Below, in pieces: positions 26,122 to 34,979 of a stretch of DNA of 44,125 nucleotides. The notes below the pieces were generated by a model. That model was not told the origin of the DNA and made no database searches. It saw nothing but the letters and a program-made list of their open reading frames with translations. Made by a program: the position numbers and the translations under genes. The stretch lies in the NCBI GenBank assembly GCA_002506365.1, contig DAXK01000007.1:1-44125 (forward strand), written 5' to 3'. Source of the stretch: an archaeon UBA583. GTDB lineage: Archaea; Nanobdellota; Nanobdellia; Woesearchaeales; UBA583. The stretch's first letter is position 1. Every line of letters starts with the position of its first letter.

Positions 26122-26203
26122 AACTTGAATTCCTCGAATATTAAATATTTTAGTTTGAATTTTTGAAGAAATAATATTTGTTATTTTATTTTAGAAAAAT
26201 AAT

Positions 26204-26214
26204 AATTTATAGTA
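26204..26214 (-). promoter_or_regulatory. TATA-like site upstream of the ORF6N gene
   Basis: AATTTATAGTA (plus-strand reading) is centred about 24 nt before the in-frame ATA at 26184, and about 87 nt before the first ATG at 26121. Confidence 0.4.
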
Positions 26215-26262
26215 ATATAAATTAGAGGTTTAAAAATGAAACTTAATTGAAGAAAATTAAAA

Positions 26263-26297
26263 AATAATATGAAAATGCGTAGCGTTTTAAAATTATT
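26263..26297. terminator. Hairpin downstream of the ligase-half gene
   Basis: AATAAT...AAAATGC pairs with GCGTTTT...ATTATT across a GUA loop with two internal mismatches. It lies just beyond the minus-strand ligase stop at 26311. Confidence 0.5.
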
Positions 26298-26310
26298 AAA
26301 TAATCAAAAA

Positions 26311-27048
26311 TTAGGAAATGAATCTTCCAACATCGTCAACACTATTAATTTCGTCTAATAATTTATCTTCTCTTAAGTCAATAATTCTTGGGAATCTTAA
26401 AGCGTATCCTGATGAGTAAGTTGGAGATTTTTGAATTTCTTGGTATCTTACTTGAATAATAATTTTTGGTTCAAAGTAAGTTAATTCTTTATCTTCGTGA
26501 GTTTTTAATGGTTCAAGTAATCTTGTAAGATTTTGCATTGTCGCACCTTGTCCATCATCAGCTAGTTCTTTAATTCCAGAACTTACTTTTCCAATAGCTA
26601 AAAATCTATCTTGCTCATCACACATTTCATCATCATTTTTAACAGCAACTAAAAAAGATGAATAATAACCTGCTCTTTTTCCTTTTCCGTGCTCAGCTCC
26701 TAAAATTACAACATCAATATCTTCTTTTGTTTCTTTTAATTTAGCCATATTTCCAGTTCTAAGTCCTGGTTTATATCCACTTTTTAAAGATTTAAACATT
26801 AATCCTTCAACTCCATCGTCTAAAGATTTTCTAAAGAATTTATGAGCATCATCTTTATTGTCAATTACTTCACAATTAGTTGGAGAAAAAAATACAAAGT
26901 CTTGATATTTTTTAATTGCTTGTTTATTTTTAAAATTAAATTCTACTTCATCACCTATTTTAGTGATTGTAACATCTTTATTATCTACAATAATTTCGGA
27001 TTTTATTTCCTCTTTTGGTTTTTGATTTGTAAATGATGTTAAGTCCAT
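26311..27048 (-). CDS. C-terminal half of an ATP-dependent DNA ligase
   Basis: The 245 residues match the rear of archaeal ATP-dependent ligases: motif IV in GVEGLMFKS, the region of motif V in GNMAKLKETKEDIDVVILGAEHGKGKRAG, then an OB-fold (IGKVSSGI, IIIQVRYQEIQKSPTYSSGYALRFPRI). The lysine motif KxDG and motif III, needed to take AMP from ATP, are absent, as is the N-terminal DNA-binding domain; full-length relatives are about twice as long. It has its own TATA box (ATTTATATATG, 27069-27079) 26 nt before the ATG and intact coding, so it is not simply a decayed gene. The missing half may be encoded elsewhere (split gene), or this may be a regulator of ligation. Confidence 0.8.
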   Translation of the reverse strand: MDLTSFTNQKPKEEIKSEIIVDNKDVTITKIGDEVEFNFKNKQAIKKYQDFVFFSPTNCEVIDNKDDAHKFFRKSLDDGVEGLMFKSLKSGYKPGLRTGNMAKLKETKEDIDVVILGAEHGKGKRAGYYSSFLVAVKNDDEMCDEQDRFLAIGKVSSGIKELADDGQGATMQNLTRLLEPLKTHEDKELTYFEPKIIIQVRYQEIQKSPTYSSGYALRFPRIIDLREDKLLDEINSVDDVGRFIS

Positions 27049-27108
27049 ATATTATTTTGGTGGTTTTGATTTATATATGTTATTGTTTGTTTTTAAAAAA
27101 ATTAATTT

Positions 27109-28251
27109 TTAATTATAATTATAATCAATATTTTTTACAAAATCTAAATCAATTAAATTTATCCAATGTGAATTGTAGTATAAATCTTTCATTTTAATTG
27201 CTCTGTTTGATGAAATATTATAAATTACATTACTTATTAAAACTAGGTCTTTGTTAATTGAAAAATCTGGATTTCCTACAAAATTTATTGGTATTTGAGT
27301 GAAATTTAAGTTTAAATTATTTTGATTTATTTCAATTAGGGAAGTATTAAAGTCGTTTTCTTTGTGGATTGTGTAAAGTTTATTATTAAAATCATTAAAA
27401 ATTATTTTTTGATATGGTTTTGAAGTATATTTTATTTTTGTTTCATTTGAAGTTAAATTATATAATCCAAGTATTGGTTTATCATAACCGTAGTCACCAA
27501 TTTCTTCAAAATCTCTTCCTGTGAAAAATATATTTTTACCGTTTGTTTCTATATTCATTATTTCAAAGTTTTTTGAAATGTTTGTTTTTTTAAAATTTCC
27601 TGAGATAGTATCGAATATAATTAGTTCTCTATCAACATTTGCATAAATTTTATTATTTAGGCAAACCATTTTGGTATAGATATAACCATTTATTTGAGAA
27701 ATATTTTCAAATTGCTTTTCAATTTGTCTATTAAAGTTTTTATCTAATTTTACAAAGTTGTAAAAATTATTTCCAGATTTTATGAAATAATAGTTATTAT
27801 TTTTATCTTTACAATATCCAATATGATTTGTAATTTCTTTAAAGTGTGAAGTTGAAAAACCATCTGGGCGATAAGGGTTGAAATATTGGATAGCGTCATT
27901 TCCTGAAATGATTTTACCACTATTTGAATTTAAAAATTTCATAAAAAAAGTATTATCTTTTGTTTTTTCAAAATAGTTGAAATTAAATATTCCTGAATCT
28001 AATTTTTTTATTTGAGTGAAATTATTTTTAGCAAATACAAAGTAACCTTCTGATACTAATAAGTAATCATAATTATAAATATTTTCTTTTAAATTTTTAT
28101 GTAATGTTCTATGAAAATTTTCGTAATCATCTTCAGTTAATTGATTTGATTGAACATATATTCCAAACCAAATTCCAGGTAGAAATATATATATTAAAAA
28201 TAAAATAATTGGTATTGATAAATATATAATTAATTTATTTTTATTTTTCAT
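27109..28251 (-). CDS. Membrane-anchored protein with a propeller-like outside domain
   Basis: A 380-residue protein with one N-terminal helix (about 7-28, IIYLSIPIILFLIYIFLPGIWF) and a long outside region of repeated beta units, each with a short aromatic strand and a turn (GYFVFAKNNF, NNYYFIKSGNNFYNFVKLD, NKIYANVDRELIIFD, KNIFFTGRDF, NKLYTIHKEN). The pattern resembles WD/Kelch-like propellers, but no specific family is recognised. TATA box ATATATAAAT at 28273-28282 is 26 nt upstream. It precedes the ligase half on the same strand with separate promoters. Confidence 0.65.
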   Translation of the reverse strand: MKNKNKLIIYLSIPIILFLIYIFLPGIWFGIYVQSNQLTEDDYENFHRTLHKNLKENIYNYDYLLVSEGYFVFAKNNFTQIKKLDSGIFNFNYFEKTKDNTFFMKFLNSNSGKIISGNDAIQYFNPYRPDGFSTSHFKEITNHIGYCKDKNNNYYFIKSGNNFYNFVKLDKNFNRQIEKQFENISQINGYIYTKMVCLNNKIYANVDRELIIFDTISGNFKKTNISKNFEIMNIETNGKNIFFTGRDFEEIGDYGYDKPILGLYNLTSNETKIKYTSKPYQKIIFNDFNNKLYTIHKENDFNTSLIEINQNNLNLNFTQIPINFVGNPDFSINKDLVLISNVIYNISSNRAIKMKDLYYNSHWINLIDLDFVKNIDYNYN

Positions 28252-28293
28252 AAAAATTGTAGTTATTTAATAATATATAAATATATTCTGTAA

Positions 28294-28470
28294 CTAATTG
28301 TTTTGGTTTTTTTCGTTTCGCATATCTGAAGGATTTAATTTATTTTTATCAAAGCCACCTTCGTGCTTGTGTGAGACATCTTCTAAATCAATTAGTTCTT
28401 TTTGGTGTTTAATGTTTTCATTATGATTTTTTTCTTTTCTTTGATTTAATATTTCTTGTTTATTTTCCAT
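28294..28470 (-). CDS. 58-residue hydrophilic protein
   Basis: The frame starts MENKQEILNQRK and ends MRNEKNQNN; very charged, no helix in the membrane, a HKHEGGFDKNK segment in the second half. A TATA-like GTTTATATTT (28493-28502) 27 nt before the ATG supports a real gene. Not recognised; it may be disordered or bind RNA or DNA. The ~240 bases between it and uvrC contain the two divergent promoters and a 10-bp tandem repeat. Confidence 0.55.
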   Translation of the reverse strand: MENKQEILNQRKEKNHNENIKHQKELIDLEDVSHKHEGGFDKNKLNPSDMRNEKNQNN

Positions 28471-28570
28471 AGTTATAGAATGGTGATTTTAAGTTTATAT
28501 TTGGTTGGTTTAAAATTTAAACTTTATTACAAATATTGTATTGTAAATATTAAATAGTTGAGATATATAT

Positions 28571-28620
28571 TTTTATTTATTTTTATTTATTTTTATTTAT
28601 TTTTATTTATTTTTATTTAT
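28571..28620 (+). repeat. Five perfect tandem copies of TTTTATTTAT
   Basis: The unit is exactly 10 bp, close to one DNA turn, so T-tracts are phased along one face, which favours a static bend. It lies 90-140 bp before the uvrC start. Confidence 0.9.
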
Positions 28621-28709
28621 TTAATTGTATATATTGTATTAAAATTATTTGTTTATAGTTTATTAATTAAATTAATCAAATTTATATAATCTTTTAGATT
28701 AAATAAAAT

Positions 28710-30419
28710 ATGTCAGAAGATTTAGTTAATAAATATAAATTTGAACGAAGTTCAATTCCTACAAATCCTGGAGTATATATGTATAAAGATAGATTTGGAA
28801 AGATTATTTATATTGGAAAAGCTAAAAACTTGCGAAGTCGAGTTTCTTCTTATTTTACTAATGACCATCTACATTCTCCTAAAACTCGGATACTTGTTTC
28901 AAATATTTATGATGTGGAATTTTTTATTGTGGATTCTGAGGTTGAATCACTAATACTTGAAAATAAATTAATTAAAAAAAATAAACCTAAATATAATATA
29001 TTATTAAAAGATTCTAAGACTTATCCTTATATTAAATTGTCAGCTGATAAAATTCCTAAGTTAATGCTTACTCGTAGAACTTCTGGGAAAGGGGAATTAT
29101 TTGGACCTTTTGTTGATAGTTCTGTTCGTAATGATATATTTAATTTGACTGTTAGTTTATTTGGTTTAATTACAGCTAAAACTTATTCGACGAAGTCTAG
29201 TTTAAACTATGATATTGGGCTTGCGCCTGCTAAAAGTCTTTCTGAGATTGATGTGGATAAATATATGGAGTCTGTTGCTCTTGCGCGTGATTTTTTGAAA
29301 GGTAAAAATGTTAGTGTTATTAAGAAAAATTTGAAAAAGGAAATGGTTGAGTGTTCTAAGGATATGAAGTTTGAGGAAGCTTTAATTAAAAAAAAACAAC
29401 TTGAGTCTATTGAGATTTTACTTGAGAAGCAAAAAATTGATTTAGTTAAAAATTATGATCAGGATGTGATTTCTATGGTTATTGATGAGGTTAATTCTAA
29501 GTGTGTATTTGTTTTACTTAATATTTCTAAGGGTGTAATTTCGGGGAAAAAGGAGTTTAAGTTTGATTTAGATAATGTGGAGGATATTTTTACAAGTTTT
29601 GTTAAGATGTTTTATTCACAGGCGTATATTCCAAAGGAGATTTTGGTTTCTCATGAGTTTTGGAGTGAGGATAATGAACATAATTTAATTGAGGAATATT
29701 TAGCTGGACTAGCTGGTCATAAAGTTGTGATTAATTGTCCACAAAGAGGAGAGAAGAAAAGTTTAGTTGAGCTCGGGATTAGTAATGCTAAATTAAATAT
29801 TGGAAAGAAGAATGTTTTATTTGAGGTTCAGGAGAAACTTGGTTTAAATAGGTTGCCTAGAGTTATTGAAGTTTTTGATATGAGTAATTTAAGTTATGAT
29901 TTTTTAGTTGGTGGAATGACTCGTTGGGTTGATGAGAAAGAGGATAAGTCGGGTTATAGAAAGTTTGATATTAAAAGTTTTTCTGGGAAAAATGATGATT
30001 TTGCTGCAATGGGTGAATGTGTTTATAGGCGTTATTCTCGTTTGATAAACGAGAATAAAGAACTTCCTGACCTTATTTTAATTGATGGGGGACTTGGTCA
30101 ATTTGGTGCAGCTAGAAAAGTTTTAAAGGATTTAGGAATTTTAAATAAAGTAAATGCGAATTCTATGAATACGAATTTAGACACAGATTCCTCTATGAGG
30201 AATGGTGACAGGAAAATTCCTGATTTAATTAGTATCGGAAAAGGAGCTGAAAGAAAGAAAAATGATATTTATACTTTAAAGAGTTTGGAGCCTTTGGTAT
30301 TTGATAATGATTTAAAGTTTATGTTGTATTTACGAAAAGTTAGGGATTCTGTTCATAATTTTGTTATTTCGCATAATCGAAAGAAGAGAGATAAAAAGCT
30401 TGAGACGGAATTTAAATAG
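28710..30419 (+). CDS. uvrC: Excinuclease ABC subunit C, divergent and shortened
   Basis: A 569-residue UvrC that cuts DNA on both sides of a lesion after UvrAB loading. The N-terminal GIY-YIG nuclease is NPGVYMYKDRFGKIIYIGKAKNLRSRV read in parts (about 18-45); a UVR helix pair lies at about 222-245; the C-terminal RNase H-like nuclease keeps EVFDMSNLSYDF, DDFAAMGECVYRRYSR and LILIDGGLGQFGAA. Two features are missing: the cysteines of the iron-sulfur site (SSLNYDIGLAPAKS replaces the CLxYxIGxCxxPC pattern) and the terminal helix-hairpin-helix pair; the protein ends soon after the HNF(V)ISHNRKKR helix. TATA box TTTATATAAT at 28681-28690 is 25 nt upstream. No uvrA or uvrB is in the window. Confidence 0.93.
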   Translation: MSEDLVNKYKFERSSIPTNPGVYMYKDRFGKIIYIGKAKNLRSRVSSYFTNDHLHSPKTRILVSNIYDVEFFIVDSEVESLILENKLIKKNKPKYNILLKDSKTYPYIKLSADKIPKLMLTRRTSGKGELFGPFVDSSVRNDIFNLTVSLFGLITAKTYSTKSSLNYDIGLAPAKSLSEIDVDKYMESVALARDFLKGKNVSVIKKNLKKEMVECSKDMKFEEALIKKKQLESIEILLEKQKIDLVKNYDQDVISMVIDEVNSKCVFVLLNISKGVISGKKEFKFDLDNVEDIFTSFVKMFYSQAYIPKEILVSHEFWSEDNEHNLIEEYLAGLAGHKVVINCPQRGEKKSLVELGISNAKLNIGKKNVLFEVQEKLGLNRLPRVIEVFDMSNLSYDFLVGGMTRWVDEKEDKSGYRKFDIKSFSGKNDDFAAMGECVYRRYSRLINENKELPDLILIDGGLGQFGAARKVLKDLGILNKVNANSMNTNLDTDSSMRNGDRKIPDLISIGKGAERKKNDIYTLKSLEPLVFDNDLKFMLYLRKVRDSVHNFVISHNRKKRDKKLETEFK

Positions 30420-30459
30420 GTAAATTGTTTTACTGAATTCGACAAACGAAGTGCGGAAG

Positions 30460-30490
30460 AATTGTGTAAAATAATTTACACAATTTTTTA
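30460..30490. terminator. Hairpin after uvrC
   Basis: Perfect 11-bp stem AATTGTGTAAA/TTTACACAATT with ATAA loop, followed by TTTT, 41 nt past the uvrC stop. Two weaker hairpins follow before 30612 (TTTTTCGC/GCGAAAAA and GCGAA/TTCGC). The junction is convergent. Confidence 0.65.
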
Positions 30491-30617
30491 GAGAACGAAG
30501 CAGAGCGAAGTGAACGTTTTTTCGCGGAAATCGAGCGAAAAAGGTAGATTTAAATTCTTAAAAATTTAGCGAATTTATTCGCGTTAAGAATTTTTAGGAA
30601 TTTTCTATTTTATGAAA

Positions 30618-31868
30618 TTATAATCTTTTTTGTTTATCCACTTTATTAAAATATGAAATATAAAATTCATACTTTTTTTTCTCATCGTGGTTAAATGAAT
30701 CAATATAAATTTTTTCATATTTACAATAACAAGTTATATAATCGCCAGTTTTAACTTTTATAACTCTACTCTCATAATTATCTAAAATATTTATAGAATT
30801 TATTAATTTGACAATATACTCATTACCTTCATCTTTAATAATATGAAAAGTGTTAACTTTTTCAAAATTAAATATTTTGAAAAAAACCCTTTCATCATAA
30901 AGTAAATATTTTCCCAAAATAACTCCCGATATTTTTTTAAAATGGTCATTTTTTATATTTTCATTCAATTCATAAAAATCTAAAATGAAATTGAAAATAC
31001 TAAAAATATAAATAATTATTATAAAATAAATTTCAATGTAAAAAAAAAGTTGTAAGTTATTTACTTCAGTTAATAAAATCAAAAATAAAAATTGAATAAT
31101 TAAGGTTAGAAAAAAAACAATTTTTTTAGAAAAAATAGAATTATTTGGAATTATGTGCCTATTTCTAAAAAAGTCAGATTTTCCTAAAATATAAAACATT
31201 AACATTATAATAAAAATGAATGAATAAGGAGCAGATAATTTGAAAAAATATAATAAATTACTCATCAATAATTCAAAATTAATCAAATTATTAATTAAAT
31301 CTAAATTGTTTCTAATATGATAAATAATTAAAATAATTAAATTTGAAAATATCAATGTATTGATTATAACTCTACCTGCTTGAATCTTAAAAAAATTAAT
31401 TTTAATGGAGTTATATACTGTCCAATTAAATAAATATAAGGAAATTAATATTGTTAAATATTTTAAAAAAGTTCCATATTCATAATTTGAAGTAAAGGTG
31501 AATAATAATAAAATACATGGATACTGAATAAAGAGAATAATAGTTCTCCAATCATATTTTTTAAAAATATCACTATCCTTCTGAAAAAAATATTCAAATG
31601 AATTATTCAATTTATTCAATCCGTCGACAAAGCTAGGATTAGACTTAAATTTTTTTGAGTTCCAAATAAAAACTTCTAAAATGTTAAATATAAAAGGTAA
31701 AATAAATAAAATAAAAATATTAGTCAATAAACTATCTGCTTTATTTAAGTCTGAAAATATAATTAACAAAGCAGAAATTAAATATATAATATATAAAAAT
31801 AAAAATAATTTTATACTTTTCAATCTATAATTGAAGCTTAAGAATTTATATATTATATTATCAGTCAT
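30618..31868 (-). CDS. Polytopic membrane protein with cytoplasmic C-terminal domain
   Basis: No recognised family. The 416-residue protein starts MTDNIIYKFLSF and has about nine hydrophobic helices in the first 300 residues, rich in Phe, Ile and Leu, then a soluble C-terminal domain of about 105 residues with short beta strands (GKYLLYDERVFFKIF, FHIIKDEGNEYIVKLIN, RVIKVKTGDYITCYCKYEKIYIDSF). ATG 31868 is 25 nt after a TATA-like site (31887-31898); an upstream TTG at 31886 overlaps that site and is rejected. It is convergent with uvrC. Its function is not visible. Confidence 0.65.
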   Translation of the reverse strand: MTDNIIYKFLSFNYRLKSIKLFLFLYIIYLISALLIIFSDLNKADSLLTNIFILFILPFIFNILEVFIWNSKKFKSNPSFVDGLNKLNNSFEYFFQKDSDIFKKYDWRTIILFIQYPCILLLFTFTSNYEYGTFLKYLTILISLYLFNWTVYNSIKINFFKIQAGRVIINTLIFSNLIILIIYHIRNNLDLINNLINFELLMSNLLYFFKLSAPYSFIFIIMLMFYILGKSDFFRNRHIIPNNSIFSKKIVFFLTLIIQFLFLILLTEVNNLQLFFYIEIYFIIIIYIFSIFNFILDFYELNENIKNDHFKKISGVILGKYLLYDERVFFKIFNFEKVNTFHIIKDEGNEYIVKLINSINILDNYESRVIKVKTGDYITCYCKYEKIYIDSFNHDEKKKYEFYISYFNKVDKQKRL

Positions 31869-32046
31869 AAAACTACAAATATTCAAATATATTTAAACTT
31901 AATCCTTTAATTTGTTTTAATTCTTGTATTTTCTTGTAATTTTGGTTTCTTTTCAGATAATTATAATATTTATTAGAGTTATATTATTTTTACTAGTCAG
32001 TGATAATTTTCAGAAAGTTTATAAACTATATTTATCTATATAGATT

Positions 32047-32391
32047 ATGCTTAATCAAAATATTGTTAGAAGTATTAGTAATAAACAAAATCGGAAAACT
32101 TTAAGTAAAATATTATTTAGTATTAAAACTAATCCGAAATTACTGTTAGAAATATCTGATAAAAATACACAATTTGGTGAATATTTTAATTGTATGTATA
32201 GTATGATTCAAATGGAAGAAGAACAAAAATTATCTTTAGTAAGTAATTTACAAATTAATTCTATTGAAAATATTAATACTTATGGTGATGAACTTAATCA
32301 AATTGAACAAATGTCTGATGCATTTCATTATGCTATTAGAGAAAATAACTCTTTTTCAATGTTACCAATTTATTCTAGAATCACAAAATAA
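32047..32391 (+). CDS. Small helical protein, 114 residues, unknown
   Basis: A hydrophilic, probably all-helical protein (MLNQNIVRSIS start; LSKILFSIKTNPKLLLEI; MIQMEEEQKLSLVSN; YGDELNQIEQMSDAFHYA). No membrane helix or signal peptide, so cytoplasmic. TATA box GTTTATAAAC at 32017-32026 is 25 nt upstream. It is convergent with recQ, 25 bases apart, with an AAAATAAT/ATTATTTT hairpin at the junction. Not recognised. Confidence 0.55.
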   Translation: MLNQNIVRSISNKQNRKTLSKILFSIKTNPKLLLEISDKNTQFGEYFNCMYSMIQMEEEQKLSLVSNLQINSIENINTYGDELNQIEQMSDAFHYAIRENNSFSMLPIYSRITK

Positions 32392-32416
32392 TAAAATAAT
32401 TTAATTAAATATTATT

Positions 32417-34369
32417 TTATTTATTAATTTCTCTTAAAAAATCTTTACCATAATCTTTTAATTTTTTTTCTCCAACCCCTTTAATATCTAAAAAGTGTGC
32501 GTGGTTTTTCGGTTTCTTATTTGACATTTCTTTTAAAGCAGAATCTGGAAAAACCATATATGGTTTAACTCCTTTTGAATCTGCTATATTTTTTCTTAAA
32601 ACTCTTAAATTTTCAAATAATTGAGTATCTTTTACTCCCCATAATTGTTTTGGTTTTTTTGTTCTTTTTTTTGTTTTAGTTTTATATGTTTTAGGTTTAT
32701 TTCTATTACTAAAAGTTTTAATTGTTTCTTCATCTTCTTTTTCAGGAGTCATATAAACTTCATAATTTTTATATGTTGTTGCTTGTTCTGAATCAAACAT
32801 TGATTCTGCTGAAATTATTTGATTTGAATTATCTCCTATTGAAACTTCAATATTATTTACCATAATAAAATCATTTATTGTTTTTAGAAAGTCTTGTCCA
32901 TAATCAATTAATTTTTTTTCTCCAACTCCATGAATATTCATAAAATTAGTATCAGTTGTTGGAAATTGAGTTGCCATATCTTTTAGAGTTACATCTGAAA
33001 AAATTACATATGGTGGAACTCCTTTTTCTTCAGCTAATTGAGTTCTAATTATTCTTAATTCGTCAAATAATTCATGATTATAATTTCCTTGTTTAATTTT
33101 ATCTTTTTTATTTACTTTTAATTTTGTTGAAGCTGATATTGTATTTGATATAACATCTTCATCAATTCCTAAACATACATCACAAGAGTTACAATTTGTA
33201 AATAAAGATTGTTCTCCAAAGTAACTTAATAAATATTTTTTTCTACATTGTTTAATTTGACAATAATTTATCATTTCATGTAATTTATTTAATCCTGCTT
33301 GTTTTGTTTGAGAATCTGAACTTCTGTTAATTAAAAATTCTTGTTTTCTTTTATCCCCATATGAATAAAATAAAATACATTCACTTTCCAATCCATCTCT
33401 ACCAGCTCTTCCAATTTCTTGATAGTATCCTTCAACAGATTTTGAAAATGTATGATGAATAACTAATCTTACATCTGGTTTATCAATTCCCATACCAAAT
33501 GCAATTGTTGCAACTATTATATCAACTTTATCTTTAATAAAATAATCTTGATTTTTTTCTCTTATTTTTGTTGTAAGTCCTCCGTGATATGGAAGTGCTT
33601 TGTGACCAAATTGTTTTAATTTTTTGGCCATTGATTCTGTATCTTTTCTTGAAAAGCAATATATTATAGCTGATTCATTTTTATAATTATCAAGGAGATT
33701 TAAAATTTTATCAAATGAATTTTCTTTTTTTAAAATTTTTAAATTTAAATTTTCCCGATTAAATCCTGTAATAAATGTTTTTGGATTATTTAAATTTAAT
33801 TGATTTAATATATCTTGTTTTACTTTGCTTGTAGCTGTCGCTGTTAATGCAATTATTGGAGTATCTGGGAAATTTTTTTTAAGATATTTAAGATTTCTAT
33901 ATTCAGTTCTAAAATCGTGACCCCATTCTGAAATACAATGTGCTTCATCAATTGCGATTAAACTTATTTTAATTGATTGTAAAAAATCTTTAAATCCGTA
34001 TGCTGCTAGTCTTTCTGGAGCGATGTATAATAATTTAAGGTTATTATTTTTTATTTTTTCTAAGATTTCATCAATTTGTTTTGGAGTTTGGGAAGAATTA
34101 ATATAATCAGCTTTTACTCCATTTGCTTTTAGAGAATCAACTTGATCTTGCATTAAAGAAATTAATGGAGAAATTACAACTGTTAAACCTTTAAACATTA
34201 AAGCTGGAATTTGAAAACATAATGATTTCCCTCCTCCTGTTGGCATTAAAACTAAATTATCTTTTTTTGCTAAAACTGAATTAATAATTTGAGATTGTTG
34301 AGGTCTAAAATTATCGTAACCATAATATTTTTTTAATACTTTTAATTTTAATTCTTCAATGTTTGTCAT
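32417..34369 (-). CDS. recQ: RecQ-family DNA helicase with two HRDC domains and no visible RQC winged helix
   Basis: A 650-residue superfamily 2 helicase that unwinds DNA 3' to 5'. The motor has FRPQQ (motif 0), MPTGGGKS (I), DEAHCISEWGHDFR (II and aromatic loop), ALTATAT (III), and GFNREN to QEIGRAGRDG (IV-VI). A zinc site follows (CQIKQCRKKYLL...TNCNSCDVC). The usual winged helix is absent; instead there is a short linker and two HRDC domains (about 430-500 and 580-650), each ending GVGEKKLxDYGxDFLxxIN. It lies 22 bases after the threonylcarbamoyl-AMP synthase gene on the same strand, so the two probably share a transcript. Confidence 0.95.
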   Translation of the reverse strand: MTNIEELKLKVLKKYYGYDNFRPQQSQIINSVLAKKDNLVLMPTGGGKSLCFQIPALMFKGLTVVISPLISLMQDQVDSLKANGVKADYINSSQTPKQIDEILEKIKNNNLKLLYIAPERLAAYGFKDFLQSIKISLIAIDEAHCISEWGHDFRTEYRNLKYLKKNFPDTPIIALTATATSKVKQDILNQLNLNNPKTFITGFNRENLNLKILKKENSFDKILNLLDNYKNESAIIYCFSRKDTESMAKKLKQFGHKALPYHGGLTTKIREKNQDYFIKDKVDIIVATIAFGMGIDKPDVRLVIHHTFSKSVEGYYQEIGRAGRDGLESECILFYSYGDKRKQEFLINRSSDSQTKQAGLNKLHEMINYCQIKQCRKKYLLSYFGEQSLFTNCNSCDVCLGIDEDVISNTISASTKLKVNKKDKIKQGNYNHELFDELRIIRTQLAEEKGVPPYVIFSDVTLKDMATQFPTTDTNFMNIHGVGEKKLIDYGQDFLKTINDFIMVNNIEVSIGDNSNQIISAESMFDSEQATTYKNYEVYMTPEKEDEETIKTFSNRNKPKTYKTKTKKRTKKPKQLWGVKDTQLFENLRVLRKNIADSKGVKPYMVFPDSALKEMSNKKPKNHAHFLDIKGVGEKKLKDYGKDFLREINK

Positions 34370-34391
34370 TTTATTTTTTGTTTAAATTATT

Positions 34392-34979
34392 TTATCTTAA
34401 TTGTTTAATTTCATCAGTTGTTAAATCAAAAATTGATGAAGATTTACCTAAGAGTTTTTCATTTGTTTCAATTAGATAATCCACTTGATTTAAAATTTCT
34501 TTTGGAATATCTTCAAATTTTAGTGCGGAAGGTTCTCCTGAAATATTTACAGAAGTTGTTACAAATGGAATTTGACTTTCTGAAATTAAATATGTAAATT
34601 TTGCATCAGGAATTCTTACTCCGATTGTATTTTTATCACATAATAATTCTTTTGAAATTAAATTATTTTCAATTGAACTTTCTTTTAACTGTAAAATGAA
34701 AGAAAATGGACCAGGTAATTTTGATTCTATTTCTGTTTTCTGAGTTTGATTTACTTCACAGTTATTATAAATCCATTGTTTGCTTGGAGCAATAATTAAA
34801 AGAGGTTTATTTTCTCTTTGTTTAATTTCAAAGATTTTTTTAACAGCATTATCATTAGTAGCATCACACCCAATACCATAAACTGTATCAGTTGGATAAA
34901 TAAATATTTTCCCTTGTTTGATTTCTTCAATTAAAAAGTCCTTTTGAAATTCTAAAGTTTTCATATTTATTACATTCAT
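34392..34979 (-). CDS. tsaC: Threonylcarbamoyl-AMP synthase (Sua5/YrdC family)
   Basis: A 195-residue single YrdC domain that makes threonylcarbamoyl-AMP from threonine, bicarbonate and ATP for t6A modification of tRNA. Visible marks are KIFIYPTDTVYGIGCDA, FEIKQRENKPLLII, TIGVRIPD and TSVNISGEPSA. There is no C-terminal Sua5 domain. The start ATG 34979 lies 26 nt from a TATA-like site (35001-35010); ATG 34964 is an alternative. It leads the unit containing recQ. Confidence 0.93.
   Translation of the reverse strand: MNVINMKTLEFQKDFLIEEIKQGKIFIYPTDTVYGIGCDATNDNAVKKIFEIKQRENKPLLIIAPSKQWIYNNCEVNQTQKTEIESKLPGPFSFILQLKESSIENNLISKELLCDKNTIGVRIPDAKFTYLISESQIPFVTTSVNISGEPSALKFEDIPKEILNQVDYLIETNEKLLGKSSSIFDLTTDEIKQLR

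Noticed and set aside
25709..26128. 139-codon plus-strand frame opposite the ORF6N gene
   Set aside because: The minus strand has a clear domain match; the plus frame resembles no family and is antisense.
28571..28620. CRISPR-like array
   Set aside because: Tandem 10-bp units without spacers; a simple repeat. No other repeat-spacer pattern is seen in the window.
30420..30612. CRISPR leader or RNA gene, because of raised GC and GCGAAG islands
   Set aside because: The stretch is explained by several hairpins after a gene end; no repeated unit or conserved RNA motif was seen.
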